DNA of 27,792 bases from the IMG/VR virus record IMGVR_UViG_3300042923_000047, positions 1-27,792 of that record; one strand, given 5' to 3'. Below are positions 14,848-21,538 of the stretch, one piece after another. The notes beneath the pieces are model-generated. The model made no database searches. It saw only the letters and a program-made list of their open reading frames with translations, and was not told the origin of the DNA. The stretch's first letter is position 1; the number at the start of each line of letters is the position of its first letter. The position numbers and the translations under genes were made by a program. This DNA is from a virus.

Positions 14848-15279
14848 TTGTCACTTGGAACATATGATCCTAAAAAGGTTATTGTATCGTTCGGAGGCGT
14901 TGAATTAAAAGGGTATGCCGAAAGCTCAATGATCACTGTTTCTCCGATGGGCGACGGTACTTCCAGTATAGTTGGGTGTCACGGCGATGTAGTCAGAACA
15001 ATTTCACCTGATCGGCGCAGTACCGTGACAGTAACGCTGCTGCAATCATCTTCCAGCAATGATTATTTATCTCTGATATATGCGAGAGACCGGTCGAAAG
15101 GCGATGGTGTACTGCCGTTAATCGTAAAAGATTTATCCGGGCGATTGACGCACTTTGATTCTCAGGCATGGATTAACAATATTCCGGAAGTTAACCGGAC
15201 AAACAATGCATCTGACGGTAATACCGAATGGGTATTCACGACTGCCGATTCTATGCCGTTTGTGGGAGGGCACGATTAA
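14848..15279 (+). CDS. Tail tube protein, DUF3277 family
   Basis: A 143-aa protein with TTG 14848 behind AAGGGGGTGA. TYDPKKVIVSFGGVELKGYA at the N-terminus and VTLLQSSSSNDYLSLIY in the middle match DUF3277 proteins, which form the inner tube of myophage tails (beta-sandwich hexamer rings). The sheath-tube pairing confirms the call. The stop overlaps the start of the tail chaperone gene (TAATG). Confidence 0.88.
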   Translation: MSLGTYDPKKVIVSFGGVELKGYAESSMITVSPMGDGTSSIVGCHGDVVRTISPDRRSTVTVTLLQSSSSNDYLSLIYARDRSKGDGVLPLIVKDLSGRLTHFDSQAWINNIPEVNRTNNASDGNTEWVFTTADSMPFVGGHD

Positions 15280-15758
15280 TGTCGAACGAGTTTACTCAAG
15301 GTGACTATACCTTTTATATCAGTCCTATGGACCCTTTTCTGGCACTTGAATTACTGGGAGATTTGCAGAAGACTTTTCTGCCGGCCATTGGTGCTGCATT
15401 TGGCAAAAGTGACATGTCCGAAGAAAAAAAGAATGTCACCATGGCCGACTTGCTCAGCCGGAAAATTGATATTCAATCCGCGCTCATTCAATTATCAGGA
15501 GCCATAAACGGCATCAATTTAAAGAACATGCTGCAGCGGATACTTAACTCTGATTATATCCGGTACGAACAAAACGGCGATGTAAAGAAGCTAGACAAGG
15601 TAGCTCTGATGTCTATATATAATGGCAACCTGTCGGGTATGTTTGAATTGGCTTGGAAAGTGCTGCAGGTGAATTATGCTGATTTTTTTACAATGTTTCC
15701 CGGCCCATCTGGTCTGGGAATAGAAAACGTAAAAGCCATGCTATCCCAGGACAATTAA
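15279..15758 (+). CDS. Tail assembly chaperone (zero-frame product)
   Basis: A 159-aa protein. ATG 15279 overlaps the tube stop, and GGGAGG lies at the expected distance. It begins with SNEFTQGDYTFYISPMDPFL and is then mostly helical. Genes in this position encode the G-type tail chaperone that binds the tape measure protein while the tube forms. Near the 3' end it contains a run of seven T (15683-15689), the site of the likely -1 frameshift that makes the longer form. Confidence 0.78.
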   Translation: MSNEFTQGDYTFYISPMDPFLALELLGDLQKTFLPAIGAAFGKSDMSEEKKNVTMADLLSRKIDIQSALIQLSGAINGINLKNMLQRILNSDYIRYEQNGDVKKLDKVALMSIYNGNLSGMFELAWKVLQVNYADFFTMFPGPSGLGIENVKAMLSQDN

Positions 15759-15958
15759 GACCTGATGTAGCTGATCGTCTGCTAATATGGAGGCCAATCA
15801 CGGCAAAGGTAGTAAGTTTAGAGGCCGTCAAAAGCGGCCTTGTTACGCTTACCGACTTGCAGGAATTGAATGCCATACTTGATATGCAGAATGATATACA
15901 GGACCAGGCTGTTGATGATGCAAAAGCCGAAGCTGATAAGAACCGGAAAAATAAATAA
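15279..15958 (+). CDS. Tail assembly chaperone, -1 frameshift product (G-T type)
   Basis: After slipping back one base on TTTTTTT (15683-15689), translation continues in the -1 frame to TAA 15956-15958. The result is 226 aa (137 from the zero frame plus 89). The -1 frame is open only from 15683, its 89 codons contain no ATG or GTG start near the front, and the sequence is protein-like (PDVADRLLIWRPITAKVV; LVTLTDLQELNAILDM) with a charged C-terminus. This is the classical gpG/gpGT arrangement of tailed phages, where the extended form recruits the tape measure. The fraction shifted is unknown. Confidence 0.72.
15683..15720 (+). other. -1 ribosomal frameshift signal: T7 slippery site plus hairpin
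   Basis: TTTTTTT (15683-15689) is an ideal X XXX XXX heptamer in the correct phase (T TTT TTT). Seven bases further, TTCCC (15697-15701) pairs with GGGAA (15716-15720), with an inner GCC/GGT pairing, giving a stem-loop at the spacing expected for a stimulatory element. Confidence 0.72.
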
Positions 15959-16000
15959 TATATGTCTATTTGCAATAAATGGTAGAGGAGATGAAAATTA

Positions 16001-16009
16001 TGGTATAAT
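16001..16009 (+). promoter_or_regulatory. Extended -10 promoter of the MuF cassette
   Basis: TGGTATAAT is a perfect extended -10 element (TG-n-TATAAT). No good -35 box lies 16-18 bases upstream (GGTAGA at 15981), which extended -10 promoters tolerate. It lies after the tail chaperone stop and before the gene at 16049, so it can express the cassette independently of the late operon, including in a lysogen. Confidence 0.6.
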
Positions 16010-16048
16010 GGTGGAAAATATCTTTTTTGTTCAGAAGGGATAATTAAA

Positions 16049-16711
16049 ATGAATTTATGGAAATTTATTTTATCTTTCTTTACGCATAAAGACACAGAAT
16101 CAAAGAGTCATCAAAAAGAATCATTTATTGCAAACAGTATGGTTATTGGTGAAGGTGTAAGAAAAGAATTAGATGGACTCCACGGGCAAAGATCATTGGA
16201 ACTTATGTATGTTAATTGGCCGGCAAGCGAAATATCTACACTATTAACCCCGGATATAATAAGATTTGTATTTTACGAAAGCCTGTACCATGCAAAATTG
16301 AATAAACATATACAAAATGAGCTACAAGAAAGATATAGTAATCTTACTGAAGAAGAAGCAAGGATAATAGTTCGTAGCGTTGCAAGTAAGGCAAATTCTG
16401 TATTTGGTAGAGTGAGAGCGGAAAAAATTGGAGTAAAGTGGTATCAATGGAGCACTAGCCGTGATAAGCGAGTAAGACCAAGCCACCGAAAGCTAGAAGG
16501 TGTATTGATTCCTTGGAAATATCCCCCCTCCCCGGAAGAACTCATTGGGAAGCCATTTATTGGACACTATCATGCTGGCGAAGGGACCGAATGTCGTTGC
16601 TGCGCTTTGGCTATTGTAGATTTAAGTGACATTAAATTTCCGAGGCGTGTATATTGGCAAGGCAAAATCCAAGTAATGAAGAAAAGTGATTTTGCGAAAA
16701 TATTTGACTAA
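16049..16711 (+). CDS. Second MuF-domain protein, cassette gene 1
   Basis: A 220-aa protein, ATG 16049 with an AGAAGGGA ribosome binding site. The C-terminal half is a MuF domain clearly related to the minor head protein at 8415-9245: WYQWS at 131-135, RVRPSH at 141-146, and ECRC at 181-184. The helix before it also aligns. The N-terminus differs (short hydrophobic MNLWKFILSFF, then a polar helical region) and the portal-side helical region is much shorter. It is AT-rich, about 35 percent GC by hand count of six lines, versus nearer 50 percent for capsid genes sampled. With its own promoter and terminator it looks like a moron; role unknown. Confidence 0.75.
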   Translation: MNLWKFILSFFTHKDTESKSHQKESFIANSMVIGEGVRKELDGLHGQRSLELMYVNWPASEISTLLTPDIIRFVFYESLYHAKLNKHIQNELQERYSNLTEEEARIIVRSVASKANSVFGRVRAEKIGVKWYQWSTSRDKRVRPSHRKLEGVLIPWKYPPSPEELIGKPFIGHYHAGEGTECRCCALAIVDLSDIKFPRRVYWQGKIQVMKKSDFAKIFD

Positions 16712-16739
16712 TAAATATTATATAAAGAGAGGTGATTTT

Positions 16740-17162
16740 ATGGCTTTTCGAGTGATAGCTGGCGATCTTCATAGTTTATCAAAATACAACATGAGCAAAC
16801 TTCTTGATGAGAAGAAACTTATTGCCGCACTTATTGATGATAAAGGGAAAACTCGTGTTGAAGAAATTGATATACGAGGAAACATTGATAAAATTGAACT
16901 AGTTACCGAAGAATCGAAGAAAAACTTTATTGGAACCGCCGGATGGGGATTGGTCGGAGCGGCAGCATTGGGACCAATTGGTTTAATTGCCGGCGCGTTA
17001 GCCGGTGGCAACAAAAAGGAAATTTGTTTTGCTTGTCATCTTAAAAACGGTTACAAGTTTATGGCTATTTCAAGCCCTGATATATATCAAGATTTTGTTG
17101 GGGCGCAATATGAAAAACCTAAACAAGAAAAACCAAAAAAGAAATGGTCACTGTTCAAATAA
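16740..17162 (+). CDS. Glycine-zipper membrane protein, cassette gene 2
   Basis: A 140-aa protein. ATG 16740 is preferred because AGAGAGGTGAT precedes it at good spacing. The first 60 residues are soluble and charged. Residues 63-90 are hydrophobic and very Gly-rich (Gly at 65, 68, 70, 73, 78, 81, 85, 89 and 90), a glycine-zipper membrane hairpin or helix. A small beta-rich piece follows (EICFACHLKNGYKFMAIS), then a basic Lys/Pro tail. This layout occurs in small bacterial and prophage proteins of unknown function. Encoded with the MuF paralogue, it could act at the membrane, for example in superinfection exclusion (inference). Confidence 0.68.
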   Translation: MAFRVIAGDLHSLSKYNMSKLLDEKKLIAALIDDKGKTRVEEIDIRGNIDKIELVTEESKKNFIGTAGWGLVGAAALGPIGLIAGALAGGNKKEICFACHLKNGYKFMAISSPDIYQDFVGAQYEKPKQEKPKKKWSLFK

Positions 17163-17179
17163 ATATTGGCTTTATAGTT

Positions 17180-17203
17180 ACCCGCCGATTGGCGGGTTTT
17201 CTT
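17180..17203 (+). terminator. Intrinsic terminator of the MuF cassette
   Basis: ACCCGCC (17180-17186), loop GATT, GGCGGGT (17191-17197) form a 7-bp GC-rich stem followed by TTTTCTT. It closes the cassette opened by the promoter at 16001, but it also lies directly in front of the tape measure gene within the late transcript. Late mRNA must therefore read through it. Confidence 0.8.
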
Positions 17204-17215
17204 ATGCCCAAAAAC

Positions 17216-17226
17216 AAGGGGGTGAT
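17216..17226 (+). promoter_or_regulatory. Ribosome binding site of the tape measure gene
   Basis: AAGGGGGTGAT is a strong ribosome binding site of the type used before the portal, tube and other genes here. In the tube gene the start codon lies eight bases after the G run; applying the same distance here points to ATC at 17231, not to any ATG, GTG or TTG. This decides the start discussed under the tape measure gene. Confidence 0.7.
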
Positions 17227-17230
17227 ATAT

Positions 17231-18748
17231 ATCGTTGTAAGAGAGTTGCTAATAGCTCTAGGCTTCCAATTAGACCAAAGCAAATTAAAGCAGGCTGATG
17301 CAGGAATAAATAAGTTTAAGGCAAGTGCTGAATCCGCTATCAGTGTGCTTGGCCGGATGGCCGCTACAATCGGCGTTGTATTTGGAGTTGGAGAAATTAT
17401 TAAAATGGGTGATGCATGGACCAACGTTGATTCGCGAATCGGTCTTGTTACAAAGTCAACCGCCGAACAAGCTGAAATGCAACAAAAGGTATTTGATATA
17501 GCCCAAAAAACCCGCCAGGAGTATACATCTACTGGCGATCTATTTTTTAAAATGGCGCGAAATTCCAAGCAATTAGGTGCGTCGCAACAGGATGTGCTTG
17601 ATGTAACTGAAACAGTAAATAAAGCTTTGGTAATTGGCGGTGCAAGCACCGCAGAAGCCAACGCGACGATTTTGCAGCTTAGTCAAGCATTGGCTTCTGG
17701 ACGATTGCAAGGGGACGAACTTCGTTCTCTCAGTGAAAATGCTTCTATTTTAATGGATGAAGTCGCAAAATATTATGGCGTAACCGTTGGAAAATTAAAA
17801 GAAATGGGCAAGGATGGGGAATTGACGGCAGAAGGAGTCTTTGCTGCAATACTTAAGGCTAAATCCAAAATGGATGCAGAATTCGAAAGAATGCCAATTA
17901 CTATTGGTCAGTCGGTTACTTATGCACTTAATGAGATAGGAATGCTAATATTTAAGATAAACAAAGAAACAGGCGTTTTTCAGTCGATTGCCAAAGGAAT
18001 CATACGCGCAACAAATTGGATTACGAGTTCTATTGACAGAGGAGTAAAAGTAGTTGGTGGGTGGGGAAAGGCTTTTAAACTACTAACAGCTGCGATTGTC
18101 TCATTCGGCGCTGCTTTATACATTGTTAGAAACGGTCTTTTTACTTTGCAAATGTGGGCACTCTGGCTTCAAATTTTACGATTAGGAGTAGTAAATCTCG
18201 CTCGATCTTTCCTTGCATTCCTGCTCAACCCCGCATTTTTGACAATAGCGGCAATAACAATAGGACTAGTTTTAATGGCTCTGGCATTAGAAGACCTTTA
18301 CTACTGGATAACTGGCGGCGATTCAGTTCTTGGTGACTGGCTAGGATCGTGGGAAGGGTTTAAAACAAAGGTTGACGCTTGGATTTACAACCTTGTAAGT
18401 AATTTGCAAAGCTACTGGAGAAATTTAAGAAATTCCATATTCCAATACATTGACGACATGATCAACAAGGTAATGGAGTGGGCGAATAAGGCCAAAAATT
18501 TCTTTGGCATGGTAGGAATGGCATCAATGCAAGCAGATGTTGGCGGTTTCGGTGTAACACCCGCGTCAATGTACCCTGGCGGCGGTGGCCCTGTTACTAT
18601 CAACGTTGGCGACACCAATATTGAACAGAACATAGCCGGGACTGGACAACAACTTGCCAATGATGTCGGGGTGGCCACAGGGGATGCCGCTTCTGATTCA
18701 AATAGCAAGCTTGCTAGAGATATTGAAAATATTGCTTTTGCATGGTAA
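17231..18748 (+). CDS. Tail tape measure protein
   Basis: About 505 aa if it starts at ATC 17231, the codon at standard distance from the ribosome binding site. In-frame alternatives are ATG 17204 (no proper site), GTG 17222 (inside the site) and TTG 17246 (too far). The N-terminus REL-LIALGFQLDQSKLKQA is followed by a tape-measure domain (MGDAWTNVDSRIGLVTKS; NKALVIGGASTAEANATI; ALASGRLQGDELRSLSENA). Hydrophobic segments lie at about 305-365 (LTAAIVSFGAALYIV; TIAAITIGLVLMALA), and the C-terminus is Gly-rich and probably disordered. At about 1.5 angstrom per residue the tail would be roughly 75 nm. It determines tail length and helps DNA entry. Confidence 0.85.
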   Translation: MVVRELLIALGFQLDQSKLKQADAGINKFKASAESAISVLGRMAATIGVVFGVGEIIKMGDAWTNVDSRIGLVTKSTAEQAEMQQKVFDIAQKTRQEYTSTGDLFFKMARNSKQLGASQQDVLDVTETVNKALVIGGASTAEANATILQLSQALASGRLQGDELRSLSENASILMDEVAKYYGVTVGKLKEMGKDGELTAEGVFAAILKAKSKMDAEFERMPITIGQSVTYALNEIGMLIFKINKETGVFQSIAKGIIRATNWITSSIDRGVKVVGGWGKAFKLLTAAIVSFGAALYIVRNGLFTLQMWALWLQILRLGVVNLARSFLAFLLNPAFLTIAAITIGLVLMALALEDLYYWITGGDSVLGDWLGSWEGFKTKVDAWIYNLVSNLQSYWRNLRNSIFQYIDDMINKVMEWANKAKNFFGMVGMASMQADVGGFGVTPASMYPGGGGPVTINVGDTNIEQNIAGTGQQLANDVGVATGDAASDSNSKLARDIENIAFAW

Positions 18749-18759
18749 GGCGGTGAAAT

Positions 18760-19383
18760 ATGGCTACAGCAAGCATATTTTTTTCGGAACTGAAAAACCC
18801 CACCAAGATAGGGACTATCGAAGTTGATATCCTGGTTGAGCAGGAACATAAACTTGATTCCGAGGTCACCGAACACCCGGTTGAAGATGGCTTTGCGGTC
18901 GCTGACCATGTAATCAGAAAACCTATCACAGTGTCTTTGGTAATCGGAGTCACATTAAGTCCTGTCACTTGGTTTGACCGTCTTGGTGGCAGTACAGATA
19001 AAATCAATAACGCATTGTCCGCTATTGAGCAAATATATAAAAATGCGCAGCCTATTTCCATTGTCACTCCGACCAATACATGGGAAAACATGGTCATGAC
19101 TTCGGCCAATATCCCGCGAAATGTTGAAAATAAAAACATGATTCGCATACCTTGTGAGTTTACTCAAATTCGCAAGGTTAATGTAAGAACAACTGTTGTC
19201 CCCGTTAACGTTGTTAATGTTGAAATGATTAATCGCGCTGGCGAAACAGAGGCAAACGGTGGCGTTGCTACACAAACGGATATAGGTAACGTTGGCGATT
19301 CAACCGGCGGCGGTGCGGCCGAAGCAGAAATACGGCAATCAACGTTGAAGTCGCTTAAAAATAGTTGGTTTGGAGGCAAATAG
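18760..19383 (+). CDS. Baseplate Dit-like protein
   Basis: A 207-aa protein, ATG 18760, behind AAGGCGGTGA. The pattern VEQEHKLDSEVTEHPVEDG followed by DHVIRKPITVSLVIGV, then ISIVTPTNTWENMVMT, is characteristic of the Dit-like tail proteins found after the tape measure in myophages of this type. The C-terminal 50 residues are Gly/Thr-rich and likely flexible. It probably forms the ring linking tube and baseplate hub. Confidence 0.78.
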   Translation: MATASIFFSELKNPTKIGTIEVDILVEQEHKLDSEVTEHPVEDGFAVADHVIRKPITVSLVIGVTLSPVTWFDRLGGSTDKINNALSAIEQIYKNAQPISIVTPTNTWENMVMTSANIPRNVENKNMIRIPCEFTQIRKVNVRTTVVPVNVVNVEMINRAGETEANGGVATQTDIGNVGDSTGGGAAEAEIRQSTLKSLKNSWFGGK

Positions 19384-19386
19384 ATT

Positions 19387-19716
19387 ATGCAAACAATTGC
19401 CTTTCTTGATGCCAGCGACATTGCGTTCGTAGCCACGTTAGACGGTACACAATACAAGGTCCGGATGCTATGGAATGATTATGGCAAGTTCTGGACACTA
19501 AGCCTGAGAACAGCAGAGAATATTTCTTTGCTTGAAGGTGTAAAAGCTGTGCCTGACTTCCCTTTGTTATTTCCTTACCACCGACCAGGAATACCACCAG
19601 GGGAGTTAATGGTTGTTACCATGGATACAACTATCCAGACCGTCAACCGGTCAGGCTTTGCCAATAGTAAAGCTATTCTCTACTATATTACGGAGGCTGA
19701 GCTAAATGCAATTTAA
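19387..19716 (+). CDS. Baseplate plug-type protein (Pam3 gp18-like)
   Basis: A 109-aa protein, ATG 19387, behind TTGGAGG. It is beta-rich with TLDGTQYKVRMLWNDYGKFW and LLEGVKAVPDFPLLFPYH, a pattern typical of the small plug protein of simple contractile baseplates, encoded between the Dit-like and hub genes. Overlaps the hub gene by 11 bases. Confidence 0.72.
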   Translation: MQTIAFLDASDIAFVATLDGTQYKVRMLWNDYGKFWTLSLRTAENISLLEGVKAVPDFPLLFPYHRPGIPPGELMVVTMDTTIQTVNRSGFANSKAILYYITEAELNAI

Positions 19717-20611
19717 CCGGATATTTCGCCTTATGGTCGGTGTCCAGGGTGGTGAAGGGGTAATCATTGAATCCGACGGTAAAAACGACAGTCTGCGGAT
19801 TGCATTTGACATCGACAAGGATTTAACGCAACAGACCAATAAAAGCCAAATAGCCATATACAACCTGTCGGAAGCAACAAGGAAAAAACTTGAGGTAGCA
19901 GACACCATATGTGAATTACATGTAGGATATGCCGAGGACGTAGGTCTGAAGCGTATTTTTTTAGGCGTCGTTACCTATGTAACTACCCGGCGAGAAGGTG
20001 CCAGTAAGGTCACTGAACTTGAATTGTCAGACGGTCAAATCGCAATCAGGGACACTGTTGTTTCGCTTGGGTATTCAGCGGGAGTGGCAGGCGGTAAAGT
20101 GGTTGGCGATGTAGCAGCACAAATGGGACTAATAACCCAAATAGCCCCAGACGTGGAATTAACCTCTTATCCTTCCGGATTCTCTTTTGTTGGCATGGGA
20201 CGCGACTGCCTTGACAAAGTAATGGCTGCTTCCGGTGCCACATGGAGCATACAAAACAATGTCCTACAGATCATTGTGGCTGGCAGTAGCACAAATGTAA
20301 GGATTTTAGTATTCGCGCCTAACAGCGGCCTCGTAGGCAGTCCAGAACGAATTATCAAGGCTGTCAAACGCCCCGACGAACAGGCCAAGAAGAAACGCAA
20401 GGTCAAAAAAGAAAAACATGATAAAAAGGCCGGGTGGAGGATTAAAACACTATTAGCACCTACGGTTAATCCCGGTGATATGGTTCGAGTGGAATCAGAT
20501 ACTGTTACTGGATGGTTTCGCGTGGAGTCGCTTAAAAATTCCGGCGACACACATGGGCGAGAATGGTATACAGAACAGGAACTGATCGAAATTTTGCAGG
20601 ATGAGGCATGA
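19706..20611 (+). CDS. Baseplate hub protein (late control D-like)
   Basis: A 301-aa protein, ATG 19706 behind CGGAGG (19691-19696). The N-terminal IAFDIDKDLTQQTNKSQIAI followed by YNLS matches hub proteins of myophage baseplates (gp27/gpD-like tube-adaptor folds). The middle contains FVGMGRDCLDKVMAASGATW, usual in this family. A very basic stretch (KKKRKVKKEKHDKKAG, about 232-247) is a surface loop. The C-terminus has a small barrel motif (TVNPGDMVRVESDTVTGWFR). It forms the trimeric hub carrying the spike. Confidence 0.8.
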   Translation: MQFNRIFRLMVGVQGGEGVIIESDGKNDSLRIAFDIDKDLTQQTNKSQIAIYNLSEATRKKLEVADTICELHVGYAEDVGLKRIFLGVVTYVTTRREGASKVTELELSDGQIAIRDTVVSLGYSAGVAGGKVVGDVAAQMGLITQIAPDVELTSYPSGFSFVGMGRDCLDKVMAASGATWSIQNNVLQIIVAGSSTNVRILVFAPNSGLVGSPERIIKAVKRPDEQAKKKRKVKKEKHDKKAGWRIKTLLAPTVNPGDMVRVESDTVTGWFRVESLKNSGDTHGREWYTEQELIEILQDEA

Positions 20612-20614
20612 TGT

Positions 20615-21157
20615 ATGAGCAATAACGGAGCTATTCAGGCATTAACCGATATGGTGCGCGGCGAAATATCCGGGATTCACACTTCTGCGCCAGGCAAGAT
20701 AGTCAGTTATGACAGTGGAACGGGCAGGGCCAGTGTGCAGCCATCCCTTAAGTTTAAAGTAGCTGATGGCCGGTCTCTCGACTCTCCTGTAATCGTCAAT
20801 GTGCCGGTATACTTCCCAAGCGGTGCGGGTGCAAGTATTACCTATCCTATCGCTGCCGGTGACCCCTGCTGGCTGGTATTTGCTGAGCGCAGTATTGATG
20901 ATTGGCTATTAGGCGGCGAAAGCGAAGACCCGCGCAAATATGACTTGACTGACTGTGTCGCTTTTGTCGGCATGAAGCCTACGCGAAGCACGAACAACAA
21001 TGCAATTGAGATTACCAACGGCGGCTGTACAGTTAGCATTCCAAGCGGAGGGCCGGTAAGCATTAACACTGACGTGATTATAAACGGGATATCATTCCTA
21101 CAACATGTTCACGGAAGCGTTCAGCCCGGTAGCGGCAATACATCAACACCAGAGTAA
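20615..21157 (+). CDS. Baseplate spike protein, Gp138 N-terminal domain
   Basis: A 180-aa protein; ATG 20615 lies four bases after the previous stop codon. IHTSAPGKIVSYDSGTGRAS is the OB-fold start of phage Gp138-type spikes, and AAGDPCWLVFAERSIDDWL is the conserved core. The C-terminal third has repetitive Ile/Asn/Gly sequence (AIEITNGGCTVSIPSGG; SINTDVIINGI), compatible with a triple-stranded beta-helix, and ends in a short HVHG motif that could bind metal at the tip. It would pierce the outer surface on contraction. Confidence 0.82.
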   Translation: MSNNGAIQALTDMVRGEISGIHTSAPGKIVSYDSGTGRASVQPSLKFKVADGRSLDSPVIVNVPVYFPSGAGASITYPIAAGDPCWLVFAERSIDDWLLGGESEDPRKYDLTDCVAFVGMKPTRSTNNNAIEITNGGCTVSIPSGGPVSINTDVIINGISFLQHVHGSVQPGSGNTSTPE

Positions 21158-21169
21158 AGGAGGCAAAGC

Positions 21170-21538
21170 ATGTATGACATAGCATTATCAGTCGCAACCC
21201 ATGATTTAATTATTAAAGATGGCGACTTGATTCTGATTGACAATGCAGAACGAGTTTCCCAGCAGATAAAGATTAAATTAAGGTCTTTCTTGGGGGAGTG
21301 GTTTTTAGATACCACTTATGGGGTGCCTTATCTCGAAGAAATTCTGATAAAAAATCCTAGCCTAAACAATATCCGCAATATCCTGCGGACGCAAATACTT
21401 GATGTTGACGATGTTGCTGCTGTTACCTCCTTGGAATTGTCTCTCAACAGCTCCGCTAGGACACTAACAGTTACTTTTGAATGTCAAACCACTTATGGCC
21501 TCGTAACGAGCAGGGAGGTGCTAGGATATGGCAACTGA
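21170..21538 (+). CDS. Baseplate wedge protein, gp25/W-like
   Basis: A 122-aa protein, ATG 21170, behind AAAGGAGG. The lysozyme-like wedge fold is indicated by VSQQIKIKLRSFLGEWFLDT, then YGVPYLEEILIKNPS, the recognised signature of GPW/gp25 proteins that connect sheath and baseplate. The gene order spike, gp25, J is standard. It overlaps the next gene by 11 bases. Confidence 0.88.
   Translation: MYDIALSVATHDLIIKDGDLILIDNAERVSQQIKIKLRSFLGEWFLDTTYGVPYLEEILIKNPSLNNIRNILRTQILDVDDVAAVTSLELSLNSSARTLTVTFECQTTYGLVTSREVLGYGN

Noticed and set aside
15787-15958. Separate gene starting at ATG 15787 after the tail chaperone
   Set aside because: That ATG is out of frame with the protein-like -1 frame; the frameshift explains the region better.
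17155-17661. Minus-strand open frame opposite the start of the tape measure gene
   Set aside because: Its content mirrors the Ala/Gly-rich coding strand and there is no start signal; treated as a shadow. The same applies to minus frames at 14214-14720, 18412-18909 and 7615-7980.
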